From Arthrobacter sp. 24S4-2 (GTDB lineage Bacteria > Actinomycetota > Actinomycetes > Actinomycetales > Micrococcaceae), in the NCBI RefSeq assembly GCF_005280255.1, contig NZ_CP040018.1:186001-250000 (forward strand): a stretch of 64,000 bases of DNA, in the 5' to 3' direction. The translations under genes and the position numbers were made by a program. Numbering within the stretch: the first letter of the stretch is position 1; the number at the start of each line of letters is the position of its first letter. A model generated the notes under the pieces. It had not been told where the DNA came from and did not search any database. It worked only from the letters and a program-made list of their open reading frames with translations. Below, piece after piece: positions 54,094-63,055 of the stretch.

Positions 54094-55281
54094 TTAGCTG
54101 AGGCCCGCCGTCGCGTGCTCCTGCGCTGCGAGGTAACGGAACAGCTGCTGCAGCCCGAAGCGCCATGGCGGCAGTTCCTCCGCAGCGCCCACTGTATTGA
54201 CCAAGGCACCAAGATGGCGGCTGCGGATGGTGACCACGTCCCCCATCCTGTGGGTGAACCCCTGCCCCGGCACGTCACGGTCCTGTGTGGGCGCGAACAG
54301 CGTACCCGTGAACAGAGCGAACCCGTCCGGGTACTGGTGGTGCTTGCCGAACGTCGCCGCCACCAGCTCCTCGAACGGACGGCTGATCCGGGCGACAGTG
54401 TTCCGGCCCTCCAGCTGGTACCCGTCCGCGCCCTCCACCCGGAGTAGGATCTCTTCCTGCCGCAGGGTTTCGAGCGTGAACGCGTCGTCGAACAGCCGGA
54501 TCAGGGGCCCCAGCGCGCTGGAGGCGTTGTTGTCCTTTGCCTTGCCCAGGAGCAGGGCACTTCGCCCTTCAACGTCGCGGAGGTTCACGTCGTTGCCGAG
54601 CGTGGCTCCCACAACCCTGCCCGTGGACGTGGCGATCAGCACCAGCTCCGGTTCAGGGTTGTTCCAGGAGGAGAACGATGGGATTCCGATGCCTGCGCCG
54701 AGGCCGACGGACGAGAGCACTGGCGCCTTGGTGAAGACCTCGGGGTCGGGGCCAATGCCCACCTCCAGGTACTGCGACCACAGTCCTTCGGCGATCAGCA
54801 CCCTCTTGGCCTCGGCGGCCTCGGGGGAACCCGGCCGCACGTCGCCGATGCTGCCGCCGAGGGCCCTGCCCACAAGTTCACGCATTTCGCTGGCCCTGCC
54901 GGCATCTCCGCCGCAGCGCTCCTCGATGACGCGCTCAATCATGCTATCAACGAACGTCACCCCGCAGGCTTTGATGACCTGGAGGTCAACGGGCGCCAGC
55001 AGGTGCGGACGAGCCGTCTCCTGCGCCAGGGACGCACTGACGACGTCCGCGGTCTTCCAGCGCGCCGCGGTCATGGCGGAACGCACGTCCGCCGCCGGTT
55101 CCGCCCGTTCCAGCAGCTCCGAGACCGTACCGGCAAGGTGCTGCAGGTCGAACACGTCCTCGCCCTGCACGGCGACGACCCGGGGGCCGGAGGTTTCCAC
55201 GTCCCAGAGGCGGCCGATGAGAACGGCGTTCGCGGCGTCTTCCGGCAGAACCGACGCGACCGAAGCCGGCAGCGCGGTCAC
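54094..55281 (-). CDS. Fumarylacetoacetate-hydrolase-family protein
   Basis: A 395-residue protein of the FAH superfamily, with the metal-binding core EPELVLIA, GNDVNLRDVEGRS and a C-terminal FTGTLFAPTQDRDVPGQGFTHRMGD. In sugar-acid clusters such proteins cleave or dehydrate 3-deoxy-2-keto acids. The start is a GTG overlapping the dehydrogenase stop (GTGA). It is the last gene of the fuconate-type operon. Confidence 0.88.
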   Translation of the reverse strand: MTALPASVASVLPEDAANAVLIGRLWDVETSGPRVVAVQGEDVFDLQHLAGTVSELLERAEPAADVRSAMTAARWKTADVVSASLAQETARPHLLAPVDLQVIKACGVTFVDSMIERVIEERCGGDAGRASEMRELVGRALGGSIGDVRPGSPEAAEAKRVLIAEGLWSQYLEVGIGPDPEVFTKAPVLSSVGLGAGIGIPSFSSWNNPEPELVLIATSTGRVVGATLGNDVNLRDVEGRSALLLGKAKDNNASSALGPLIRLFDDAFTLETLRQEEILLRVEGADGYQLEGRNTVARISRPFEELVAATFGKHHQYPDGFALFTGTLFAPTQDRDVPGQGFTHRMGDVVTIRSRHLGALVNTVGAAEELPPWRFGLQQLFRYLAAQEHATAGLS

Positions 55282-56753
55282 AGCTCGCCCTCCAGCCGGC
55301 CGGCCGACGGATGCTGCCAGATGCCGTCCACCCTTTGGGGGACGTTCCACGGGTTCGCATCCTGCAGCGGCTCCGGAAGGCGCGGCGCAGGGAAGGACTG
55401 GAAGGCCACCGGCCGCAGGAACCGGCGGATGGCGGCCGTCCCCACGGAGGTGGTGCCCGACGTCGTGGCCGGGTACGGCCCGCCGTGGTGCTGGGCGTAA
55501 CTGACGGTGACGCCGGTGGGCCAGCCGTTCCAAAGCAGCCGTCCGCTGATATCTGCGAGCCTGCCGGCAAGCTCGGCGACGTCGTCCTCGGGTTCCGCCT
55601 GCAGTGTGGTGGTCAGCTGGCCCTCCAGGAGCCCGGCAAGGGCAGCGAGTTCGGATTCGTCGCTGTACTGCACCACCAGGCTGGCCGGACCGAACATCTC
55701 CTGGCGGAGGGGGCCGGGATCCCGGCGAACCGCATCGGATGTCGTCAGCAGGACGGTGGGTGCCGGCGCATCGGCGAAGTCGCCGTCAACCAGTACCTGC
55801 ACGCCTGCCGTGTCCCTAAGGGTGTCCACGGCCTCCCGGAACCCTTCGTGCAGGCGTACACTCAGCAGCTCGGCCGGGGCAAAGTCCGCGAGGGCCGTTT
55901 GCAGGGTGGCCCGGACCTCGTCAGTCAGACCAGCCGGAATGAACAGCACGCCGGGCTTGGTGCAGAACTGCCCCATGCCGAGGGTGAAGGAGCCGGCATA
56001 GCCGCTGAGGATCTCCTCCCGTCGGGAGGCCCAGGCGTTTCCGGTGACGAAAACGGCGTTGATCCCGCCCAGCTCGCCGAAGAACGGTATCGGCTCCGGC
56101 CGCGCGGCGGCGCGGTCGAACAATGCCCGGCCTCCCGCCGTCGAACCCGTGAACCCGATGGCCTTCACCAAGGGGTGGTCAACCAGCGCTTCTGCCGCCT
56201 GGCGGCCGGTGACCAGGGAGAAAAGGCCCGACGGCGCCCCGGCCGCCGCGAGCGCGGCGGTCACAGTTTCTGCGGTGCGGACCGCGAGTTCCCGATGGCC
56301 GTCGTGCGCCTTGTGGACGACGGCGCAGCCGGCCGCCAGCGCCGACGCGGAGTCGCCGCCCATCACGCTGAAGGCGAAGGGGAAGTTGGAGGCCCCGAAG
56401 ACCCCGGCCACGCCGAGCGGGACGTTGTAGCGGCGAAGGTCCGGCCGCGGCCCCATGCCCCAGGCGGCATCCTCATGGTCGATCGTCGCGTCAAAGTGCT
56501 CGCCGCGGCGGATCTCGTCGGCGAAAAGCCGGAGCTGGAAGACGGTGCGCTTCAGCTCGCCCTGGAGGCGGGGCACGGCGAGATGGGTTTCCCCGGCCGC
56601 GGTCCCAACAAGGGCCCCGGCGTCGTCTTCCAGGCCGCCGGCTATCGCTTCAAGCCAGGCTGCCCGTGTTCCCGGACTTTCCAGGCGGGCCTTTTCGAAG
56701 GCTGCGTGGGCGGCCTCGACGGATGCGTTCAGTTCGCCTGAGGTGGTGTTCAT
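55278..56753 (-). CDS. NADP-dependent aldehyde dehydrogenase (2-oxoglutarate-semialdehyde type)
   Basis: The 491-residue enzyme is of the short-motif ALDH branch seen in sugar-acid pathways. The cofactor site is FGASNFPFAFSVMGGDSASA, with GFTGSTAGGRALFDRAA, the catalytic Glu in FFGELGGINAVF and the catalytic Cys in GQFCTKPGVLF. It probably oxidises an aldehyde formed in the pathway. It starts on the stop of the dehydratase gene (ATGA). Confidence 0.9.
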   Translation of the reverse strand: MNTTSGELNASVEAAHAAFEKARLESPGTRAAWLEAIAGGLEDDAGALVGTAAGETHLAVPRLQGELKRTVFQLRLFADEIRRGEHFDATIDHEDAAWGMGPRPDLRRYNVPLGVAGVFGASNFPFAFSVMGGDSASALAAGCAVVHKAHDGHRELAVRTAETVTAALAAAGAPSGLFSLVTGRQAAEALVDHPLVKAIGFTGSTAGGRALFDRAAARPEPIPFFGELGGINAVFVTGNAWASRREEILSGYAGSFTLGMGQFCTKPGVLFIPAGLTDEVRATLQTALADFAPAELLSVRLHEGFREAVDTLRDTAGVQVLVDGDFADAPAPTVLLTTSDAVRRDPGPLRQEMFGPASLVVQYSDESELAALAGLLEGQLTTTLQAEPEDDVAELAGRLADISGRLLWNGWPTGVTVSYAQHHGGPYPATTSGTTSVGTAAIRRFLRPVAFQSFPAPRLPEPLQDANPWNVPQRVDGIWQHPSAGRLEGEL

Positions 56754-58096
56754 CGGAAGGCTCCCGCGGGAGCAAGGCTGGCGCCGGTCACGGCGGCACG
56801 GTTGCCCACTTCAAGCCAACCCGCGCCGGAGGGGAATTCCCAGCGAGTCCGGGAGGCGCTGAGCATTTCGGCCCCTGTGCCCGGGCGTTCCGGGGCGGCA
56901 TAGCGTCCTTCGACGATCCGGACAGGTTCGGCGAAATGTTCGTGGAGATGGTCCACATATTCGATCATGCGGCCGTCCTGGCTTCCCGTGATGGCGGCGT
57001 AATCGAAGAAGGAGAAGTGCTGTACAAGCTCGCAGAGACCCACGCCGCCGGCATGCGGGCAGACCGGGACGCCGAACTTGGCGGCGAGCAGTAGGTTGGC
57101 GATGTTCTCGTTGACCCCGCCCACCCGGGTGGAATCGAGCTGGAGGACGTCGATGGCGCCTGCCTGGAGGAGCTGCTTGAACACGATGCGGCTGGCCACG
57201 GCTTCGCCGGTAGCAACGCGCACCGGCGAGATTCCCTTCCGGATGTCCGCATGGCCCAGGATGTCATCGGTGCTGGTGGGTTCCTCAATCCAGTACGGCT
57301 TGAATTCGGCAAGCGCGTTGACCCATTCGATCGCCTCGGACACCTCCCAGCGCTGGTTGGCGTCAATCGCGATGGGAAGATCGCCCACTGCCTGCCGGGC
57401 AAGGGCCATGCGGCGGCGGTCGTCGGCGATGGCGCCGCCCACCTTGAGCTTGATCATGGAAAAGCCGTCTGCGGCCGCCTCCTTGCTTAGCCGGACCAGT
57501 TTCTCGTCGCTGTATCCCAGCCAGCCGGGCGAGGTGGTGTATGCAGGGTAGCCGTCCGCCCGGAGGGCGGCTATGCGGGCGGCCTTGCCGTCCTGGCCGG
57601 CGCGGAGGATGTCCAGTGCCTGCCGGGGGTTGAGGGCATCGCGGATGTGGGTGAAGTCCACGACGTCCACGATCTCTTCCGGGGACATTTCGCTCAGGAG
57701 CAGCCAGAGCGGCTTGTTCTCGCGGCGGGCGCGGATGTCCCAGAGGGCGCTGACCAGGGCGCCGGCCGCCATCTGGGTGACGCCCTTTTCCGGGCCGAGC
57801 CAGCGGAGCTGCGAGTCGTGGATGAGGCGTTTGGAGGCGTTACCCAGGTCGTAGATCAGTTCGTCGATGTCCCGACCCTGCAGAAGCCCCGCATAGGAGT
57901 TGATGGCCGCCGTGAGGATTTCGTTGCCGCGGCCGCAGCTGAACACAAAGCCATGGCCTTCATCACCCGCATCGGTGCGGATGACGACGTAGGCGGCGGA
58001 GTAGTCGGGGTCAACGTTGACCGCGTCGGACCCATCGAGTTCCAGGGACGTGGGAAAGCGGACGTCCTGGGTGGTGATGGAAGTGATGGAAGGCAT
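56750..58096 (-). CDS. L-fuconate dehydratase (enolase superfamily)
   Basis: The 448-residue enzyme matches the fuconate-dehydratase branch: DVRFPTSLELDGSDAVN at the N-terminus and EGHGFVFSCGRGNE, then the KxK pair (MIKLKVGG), DANQRWEVSEAIEW, WIEEPTSTDDILGHA and CPHAGGVGLCE. It dehydrates L-fuconate or a stereochemically similar acid to the 2-keto-3-deoxy acid. First gene of the operon behind a promoter with inverted TTCCTATATGA sites. Confidence 0.92.
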   Translation of the reverse strand: MPSITSITTQDVRFPTSLELDGSDAVNVDPDYSAAYVVIRTDAGDEGHGFVFSCGRGNEILTAAINSYAGLLQGRDIDELIYDLGNASKRLIHDSQLRWLGPEKGVTQMAAGALVSALWDIRARRENKPLWLLLSEMSPEEIVDVVDFTHIRDALNPRQALDILRAGQDGKAARIAALRADGYPAYTTSPGWLGYSDEKLVRLSKEAAADGFSMIKLKVGGAIADDRRRMALARQAVGDLPIAIDANQRWEVSEAIEWVNALAEFKPYWIEEPTSTDDILGHADIRKGISPVRVATGEAVASRIVFKQLLQAGAIDVLQLDSTRVGGVNENIANLLLAAKFGVPVCPHAGGVGLCELVQHFSFFDYAAITGSQDGRMIEYVDHLHEHFAEPVRIVEGRYAAPERPGTGAEMLSASRTRWEFPSGAGWLEVGNRAAVTGASLAPAGAFR

Positions 58097-58136
58097 GGAT
58101 CTCTTCTCTCGAATTGAACTGGAGGGTTTGCATGAT

Positions 58137-58189
58137 TTCCTATATGAATTTCAGTAATCATATAGGAACCGTGATCCAGATCAAGCCCC
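58137..58189 (-). promoter_or_regulatory. Promoter and operator of the fuconate operon
   Basis: On the minus strand a -35 TTGATC (58184-58179) and a -10 TATGAT (58162-58157) are 16 bases apart. TTCCTATATGA (58137-58147) and its complement (58158-58168) form a perfect 11-bp dyad over the -10, a likely GntR operator. The 19 bases 58171-58189 recur inverted at 59065-59083. Confidence 0.8.
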
Positions 58190-58194
58190 GGTCG

Positions 58195-58225
58195 AAAAAA
58201 GAGCCCCGGCCGTGGGGCCGGGGCT
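58195..58225 (-). terminator. Rho-independent terminator of the gntR gene
   Basis: On the minus strand, a 10-bp GC stem (58225-58216 and 58211-58202, loop of four) is followed by CTTTTTT. It lies just after the gntR stop and before the fuconate promoter. Confidence 0.9.
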
Positions 58226-58230
58226 TGGGT

Positions 58231-58959
58231 CTAATGCACGATGTGCCGCCTGGGTTGGCCGCTGTCCTGCAGCGGCGCGAGGTCCGCGTGGCCTTCGAAG
58301 GCCTGGGCGAAACGGGCAAAGGAGTTCCGGATGTGCTCCGCCATGGCCGCTTCGGCCTGTTCCGGCTGGCAGGCCTTGATCGCCTCGCGGACCTCCGAGT
58401 GCTCCGCGACGGTAATGGCACCGTCGACGTCGGCCGGGTAGAGGCGGAAGGTGTGCAGGTGGCAGTGCGTCTGCGCAAAAGCGTGGCGGACCACGGTGTT
58501 GCCGGCGGCGGCCAGGATTGTGTCGTGGAACCGGGTGTCATGGGCCACCAGATCCTGCCGCAGGTCGCCGTCGGACTTCATGGCGCCGCGGAACGCCGCA
58601 ATTTCTTTCTCAAGGGCGGCTGACGGGTTGGCCAGCCGGTCGACGGCTGCAGAGCGCGCCGCCCAGGGCTCCACCAGCAGCCGGAATTCAAAGAGGGAGC
58701 GCAGTTCGGCCAAGTCCAGCAGGGGCGTGGTGCTATAGCCCCTGCCGGGGTTGTAGACCACCAGGTTGTCGCCCTCCAGCCGCTGCAGCACCTCACGCAC
58801 CGGCGTCTGGGAAACGCCCAGGCTGCGCGAAACGGCGTCGATGTTGATCCGGGTGCCGGGCGCGATTTCGCCTTCGAGGATGGAGGCGCGCATCGACGAA
58901 TACACATCGCTGACGGCGGCTTTGCCTCGGGAGATATCGGAAGACTGACGTGGGGGCAC
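58231..58959 (-). CDS. GntR-family (FadR-type, FCD domain) regulator
   Basis: The 242-residue regulator has a winged helix (about 15-75, SMRASILEGEIAPGTRINID, LGVSQTPVREVLQRLEGDNLV) and an FCD ligand domain with histidines for a metal (HDTRFHDTI, HCHLHTF). It lies between the catabolic operon and the transporter gene. Both have the same TTCCTATATGA-type operator over the -10, so it probably represses both until the sugar acid appears. Confidence 0.93.
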   Translation of the reverse strand: MPPRQSSDISRGKAAVSDVYSSMRASILEGEIAPGTRINIDAVSRSLGVSQTPVREVLQRLEGDNLVVYNPGRGYSTTPLLDLAELRSLFEFRLLVEPWAARSAAVDRLANPSAALEKEIAAFRGAMKSDGDLRQDLVAHDTRFHDTILAAAGNTVVRHAFAQTHCHLHTFRLYPADVDGAITVAEHSEVREAIKACQPEQAEAAMAEHIRNSFARFAQAFEGHADLAPLQDSGQPRRHIVH

Positions 58960-59064
58960 GCGCTGACCTCTTAGTGCTGGTTGGGTGTGTTGTTCGGGTT
59001 GGAGTCGCTGGGGGAATCATATTCCACCGGACGTGGGGGCGCTGCTGCAGGCGATTTTTTGAGT

Positions 59065-59118
59065 GGGGCTTGATCTGGATCACTTTTTCTATATGATTAA
59101 CCAGATTCCTATATGATT
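59065..59118 (+). promoter_or_regulatory. Promoter and operators of the MFS transporter gene
   Basis: A -35 TTGATC (59070-59075) and a -10 TATGAT (59092-59097) are spaced by 16 bases. TTCTATATGATT (59087-59098) and TTCCTATATGATT (59106-59118) form direct repeats over and after the -10. The block mirrors the fuconate promoter at 58137-58189. Confidence 0.8.
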
Positions 59119-59191
59119 TGGCATCGATATCTTCGGTGTCTTCCCCGGCGCCATAGGCGCCTGAAGCCATGTTTACGTCGAAGGAGACCAC

Positions 59192-60531
59192 ATGACTGCG
59201 CTCGGAAGTAAAGTCGCCAGCACGTCATCCCTCAAAAATCCCCGAACCATGACCCGGAAACGCTGGGTCATTATTTGGCTGGCCTTTATCGGGCTGAGCA
59301 TCAACTACCTGGACCGCTCCAGCCTCAGCGTTGCCTTGCCCTTCATGGGCAAGGACTTCGAGATGACCGCCACCCAGCAGGGACTCATCTTTGCTGCCTT
59401 CTTCTGGGCCTACGATTTCTGCCAGCTGGCGGCCGGCTGGTACGTGGACAAAGTCGGGCCGCGCAGGTCGTTCTCGCTGGCGGCGGTCTGGTGGTCCATC
59501 TTCACGATGGTTACCGCCGCCGCGACGAGCTTCTGGTCCCTGTTTGCAGCCCGCTTCCTCCTGGGGTAGGCGAAAGTCCCGCGCCCAGCACCGCAGCCAA
59601 GGTGGTGGCCACCTGGTTCCCGGTCCGTGAACGGGCGTTCGCCACCAGCATCTGGGACTCGGGTTCCCGCGTGGGGGCCGTGATCGCGCTGCCCATCGTT
59701 ACCCTGATTGTGGCGCTGACCTCATGGCATGCAGTGTTCATCATCATTGGCGTCGCCGGCCTTATCTGGGCCGCCGTCTGGTGGAAGGTGTACCGGAGCC
59801 CCCAGGAGCACCCCAGCGCCAACGCCGCCGAAGTGGCTTATATCGAGGAGGGCGGTGCCCGCGGCGAAGGCAGCGACGACGCCAATGCCGCGAAGCTGCC
59901 CTGGCGCTCACTCTTCAAGTACCGCACCATCCTCAGCATGATGTTCGGCTTCTTCTGCCTGAACAGCGCCATCTACTTCTTCATTACCTTCTTCCCGAGC
60001 TACCTCGTCAAGGAACGCGGATTCGACCTGCTCAAGCTGGGTTTCTTCGGTGCCATCCCCGGTATCTGCGCGGTGCTGTGCGGCTGGCTGGGCGGGTACC
60101 TGGCCGACCGCGCAGTCCGGGCCGGGGCATCCGTCACCAAGGTCCGCAAGACCGCCATCGCCGGCGGCCTCGCAGGCGGCTCCGTCATTATGTTCGCCGC
60201 CCTCGTTCCGGAAGCCTGGATGGCCCTGGCGCTCCTGTCCGTCGCCTACTCCAGCCTCACTGTTGCGGCGACCGGCATCTGGTCACTGCCTGCCGATGTG
60301 GCGCCGAGTTCCAAGCATGTCGGCTCCATCGGCGGACTGCAGAACTTCGCCTCGAACCTGGCGGGCATCTTCACTCCGATCCTGATCGGCGTGCTGGTTG
60401 ACCAGACCGGATCGTTCGTGGCCCCGCTGGCGGTCATTGGAGCCGTTTCCCTCGTGGGTGCCGCCAACTACCTGTTCGTCATGGGCAAGATTGAACCCTT
60501 GAAGGTCAACGAGCCCGCGGCGGTGGCGTAA
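59192..60531 (+). pseudogene. MFS sugar-acid importer (ACS family), frameshifted at a G-run
   Basis: A 12-helix anion:cation symporter of the glucarate/galactonate type (IIWLAFIGLSINYLDRSSLSVA at the start). The frame stops at 59569 after FAARFLLG. One extra G in GGGG (59563-59566) restores GVGESPAPSTAAKVVATWFP and runs on to 60531, about 446 residues in all. Likely intact in reality. It probably imports the sugar acid used by the divergent fuconate operon. Confidence 0.9.
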
Positions 60532-60541
60532 CCGCATATCG

Positions 60542-60578
60542 GGGCGGCGGCAACTTGCTTGGTTGCCGCCGCCCTTTT
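60542..60578 (+). terminator. Rho-independent terminator after the MFS gene
   Basis: A perfect 13-bp stem (60542-60554 and 60562-60574) is followed by TTTT, 11 bases after the transporter stop. Confidence 0.88.
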
Positions 60579-60603
60579 GCGTTCCGCCAGCCCTTGCTTA
60601 ATG

Positions 60604-60621
60604 CGTTAGTGATGACTAACG
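60604..60621. promoter_or_regulatory. ArsR auto-operator over the start codon
   Basis: CGTTAGT (60604-60610) and ACTAACG (60615-60621) form a perfect 7-bp dyad with GATG between. The ATG of the regulator lies inside the spacer. Confidence 0.65.
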
Positions 60622-60950
60622 TATTTTCTGTGCCCGATCTTCTGGAAGTCGCAACGGAGCCCAACAGGCGGGCGCTGCTTCGGCTCCTGGCGGAGGGCGA
60701 GAAGTCGGTCACTGAGCTGTCCGGCCACTTTCCGGTCAGCAGGTCGGCCATTTCCCAACATCTGCTGCTTCTCTCGCAAGTGGGGCTCGTAACCGCCCGG
60801 AAAGACGGCCGGAACAGGTTCTACCGCCTGGACGGCGCCGGGATGGTCCGGCTGCGTGAACAATTCGAGGCCTTCTGGACAACCGAACTGGACCTGCTGG
60901 TGGCCGATGCCGGCCGGCTGGGCCAGCAAACAACTCAAGGGAATATCTGA
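60612..60950 (+). CDS. ArsR-family transcriptional regulator
   Basis: A 112-residue winged-helix regulator (VPDLLEVATEPNRRALLRLL, SVTELSGHFPVSRSAISQHL, RKDGRNRFYRLD). It has no metal-binding cysteines. Such ArsR proteins coupled to SRPBCC/AHSA1 proteins are common. It starts at ATG 60612 inside its own palindrome, and its stop overlaps the next start (TGATG). Confidence 0.9.
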   Translation: MTNVFSVPDLLEVATEPNRRALLRLLAEGEKSVTELSGHFPVSRSAISQHLLLLSQVGLVTARKDGRNRFYRLDGAGMVRLREQFEAFWTTELDLLVADAGRLGQQTTQGNI

Positions 60951-61926
60951 TGACATTCAACAAGACAGTATTCATCCCGGTTGATCCGGACGCCGCCTTC
61001 GCGCTCATCACGCAGCCGGAACGGCTCCGGCGCTGGAAGGCTGTAGCCGCGAGGGTGGATCTTCGCGTGGGCGGGGACTACCGCTGGACCATCACCCCGG
61101 GCACTCGGCGATGGGAAGCTTCACCGAAATCGAGCCTGGCAAGCGCATCGTCTACACATGGGGATGGGAGGGTGACGCCGGACTGCCGCCGGGAGCGTCG
61201 ACCGTCACCGTGAACCTGGAGGCTGTCGAGGGCGGAACCACGGTCCAGCTGATTCACGAGGGACTGACCGAGCAGCAGGAGGCGGCCCATGCCCAGGGCT
61301 GGAACCACTTCCTCGAGCGGCTCGTCCTGCTCGCTACCAACGGAGATGCGGGCCCCGACGAGTGGGATGCAGCCCCGGACCCCATCGATGAACTCTCCAG
61401 CGCCGAGGCCGCCCTGGCGGTTGCCCAGCGCATCCTTCGGGGACTCAAGGATTCAGACCTGGGTGCAGCGACACCCTGTGAGGACTTCACGGTTGAGGCC
61501 CTCCTGGGCCACCTCTTTGGCTCGATCGCATCAATCGGCAACGCGCTCGGCGTGACCGTCCCAGACCGGCCGGATGCCACGCCGGAGACTCGAATCGCCG
61601 ACGCCGCGCAGTCCACGCTGGAGGCATTCCGCGTCCGCGGCACGGAAGGAACCCTGGACATGGGCTTCGCCGAACTGCCGGCAACCATGGTCGCCAACAT
61701 CCTGAACCTGGAACTGCTGGTCCATGCCTGGGACTTCGCCAGGGCCACCGGGCAGGAGCTCACCGTGTCGCCGGTCCTGTCCGACTACGTCCTGGGCCTC
61801 GCCCGGAACACCATCAGCCCGCAGATGCGCGGCAAGAGCTTCGCCGAGGAAACGCTGGCTGACGAATCGGCAGCAAGCATGGAACGCCTGATTGCCTTCA
61901 CCGGCCGGCAGGTTGCAGGACTCTAG
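60950..61926 (+). pseudogene. SRPBCC (AHSA1) plus mycothiol-type TIGR03086 fusion, frameshifted
   Basis: The N-terminal part (about 1-145) is an AHSA1-like ligand-binding domain (NKTVFIPVDPDAAFALITQPERL; GSFTEIEPGKRIVYTWGW). The C-terminal part (about 150-325) is a DinB/MDMPI-like TIGR03086 domain (EDFTVEALLGHLFG, LLVHAWDFARATGQEL). The frame breaks at GGG (61099-61101); one extra G restores TPGHSAMGSF. About 325 residues when restored. Function unknown; possibly thiol-dependent detoxification. Confidence 0.82.
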
Positions 61927-61956
61927 GTCCTCGGGGCACGAGCGGAGGTGGCAGGC

Positions 61957-62439
61957 ATGGTTGACGTAGTGACGGCGATTGAAATCAACCGACCATGCGG
62001 GGTGGTGGCAGCCTACGCCGCCAATCCGGAAAACGCTCCGGCCTGGTATTCGAACATCAAGGCCGTCAGGTGGGAATCGGATCCGGTTGTGGCCGTGGGC
62101 TCCAAAGTGGCGTTCAGGGCTCAGTTCCTCGGGAAGACCTTGGACTACATCTACGAATTCACCGAACTTGACCCCGGCAGGAAGCTGGTCATGCGCACGG
62201 CCAATGGGCCGTTCCCCATGCAGACGAGCTACACATGGGAGGAGGCCGGCGGCGATTCCACCCGGATGACCCTGCGCAACACCGGCTCGCCGGCTGGCTT
62301 CCCCGCCGTCATTAGCCTTGTGATGGCCCCTATGATGCGCCGCGCCATGCGCAACGATCTCGCGAAGCTGAAATCCCTTCTCGAAGGGGACCGGCCGCAA
62401 GCCACCCAGGAAAACACACAACGGAAGGACAAGTCATGA
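61957..62439 (+). CDS. SRPBCC-family protein
   Basis: A 160-residue START/Bet v1-like domain (VVTAIEINRPCGVVAAYAANPENAPAWYSNI) with the usual hydrophobic C-terminal helix. It probably binds a small hydrophobic ligand. The start ATG 61957 follows GGAGG; a GTG nine bases earlier is less likely. The stop overlaps the next start (ATGA). Confidence 0.85.
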   Translation: MVDVVTAIEINRPCGVVAAYAANPENAPAWYSNIKAVRWESDPVVAVGSKVAFRAQFLGKTLDYIYEFTELDPGRKLVMRTANGPFPMQTSYTWEEAGGDSTRMTLRNTGSPAGFPAVISLVMAPMMRRAMRNDLAKLKSLLEGDRPQATQENTQRKDKS

Positions 62440-62765
62440 GCAAGTTCATTTACATCTACAAAGGACCGGCCACGCCGATGGACCAGTTCACGCCGGAGCA
62501 GTCCGCGGAACAGATGGCTGCGTGGGGCGCCTGGATGGAGAAGCTGGGCCCGGCATTGCTGGACGCCGGTTCGCCCTTCGCTGCCAGTACCTCGCTGGTG
62601 GACGACGGATCCGTAGCGGAAGCCTCCGACCTGAACGGCTACTCGATCGTGGAGGCCGAAAACCTTGATGGTGCGAAGGCCCTCGCGGACGGCCACCCGT
62701 TCCTGTCCGAAGGCGGCGGTAAGTTCAGACTCGAGATCTACGAGCTCGCCAACATGCAGATGTAG
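62436..62765 (+). CDS. YCII-domain protein
   Basis: A 109-residue protein of the YCII/dimeric alpha-beta barrel type (KFIYIYKGPATPMDQFTPEQ, WGAWMEKLGPALLDAG, EGGGKFRLEIYEL). Coupled to the preceding SRPBCC gene. Catalytic role not established for this group. Confidence 0.87.
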   Translation: MSKFIYIYKGPATPMDQFTPEQSAEQMAAWGAWMEKLGPALLDAGSPFAASTSLVDDGSVAEASDLNGYSIVEAENLDGAKALADGHPFLSEGGGKFRLEIYELANMQM

Positions 62766-62768
62766 AGG

Positions 62769-63002
62769 TTGCTCCACCGTCGCGGAGCACGGGCACCTGC
62801 TTGGCTTTGGAGTGATTGCGGGTCCGGCCCGGCCCAAGGCCAATACATCCTGAACGAAGCGGGCGGCAGCAACGCCGTCCGTTTCGTCCTTGACCTCAAT
62901 CTCACAGGCCGCATAAAGGTCCTCGACGGACTGGTCGCCAAGACCATGCCGGCCGAGGTCGCCCAGCTCCGGGAGCTGAAGGCCGTCGTCGAAGCACGCT
63001 AA
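62769..63002 (+). pseudogene. Remnant of an SRPBCC-like protein
   Basis: Only the C-terminal helix of a polyketide-cyclase-like fold is recognisable (DLNLTGRIKVLDGLVAKTMP). The first 30 residues look random, and no ribosome site precedes the nominal start. Probably a truncated relic. Confidence 0.5.
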
Positions 63003-63039
63003 GCACCGTTGGAGCCAGGGGTTCCTTTAGGGTCCGGCC

Positions 63040-63055
63040 TTCTATAACGTTGTAT
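63040..63055. promoter_or_regulatory. LacI-type operator before the GH27 gene
   Basis: TTCTATAACGTTGTAT is identical to the site at 49227-49242 and overlaps the presumed translation start of the alpha-galactosidase. Confidence 0.8.
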
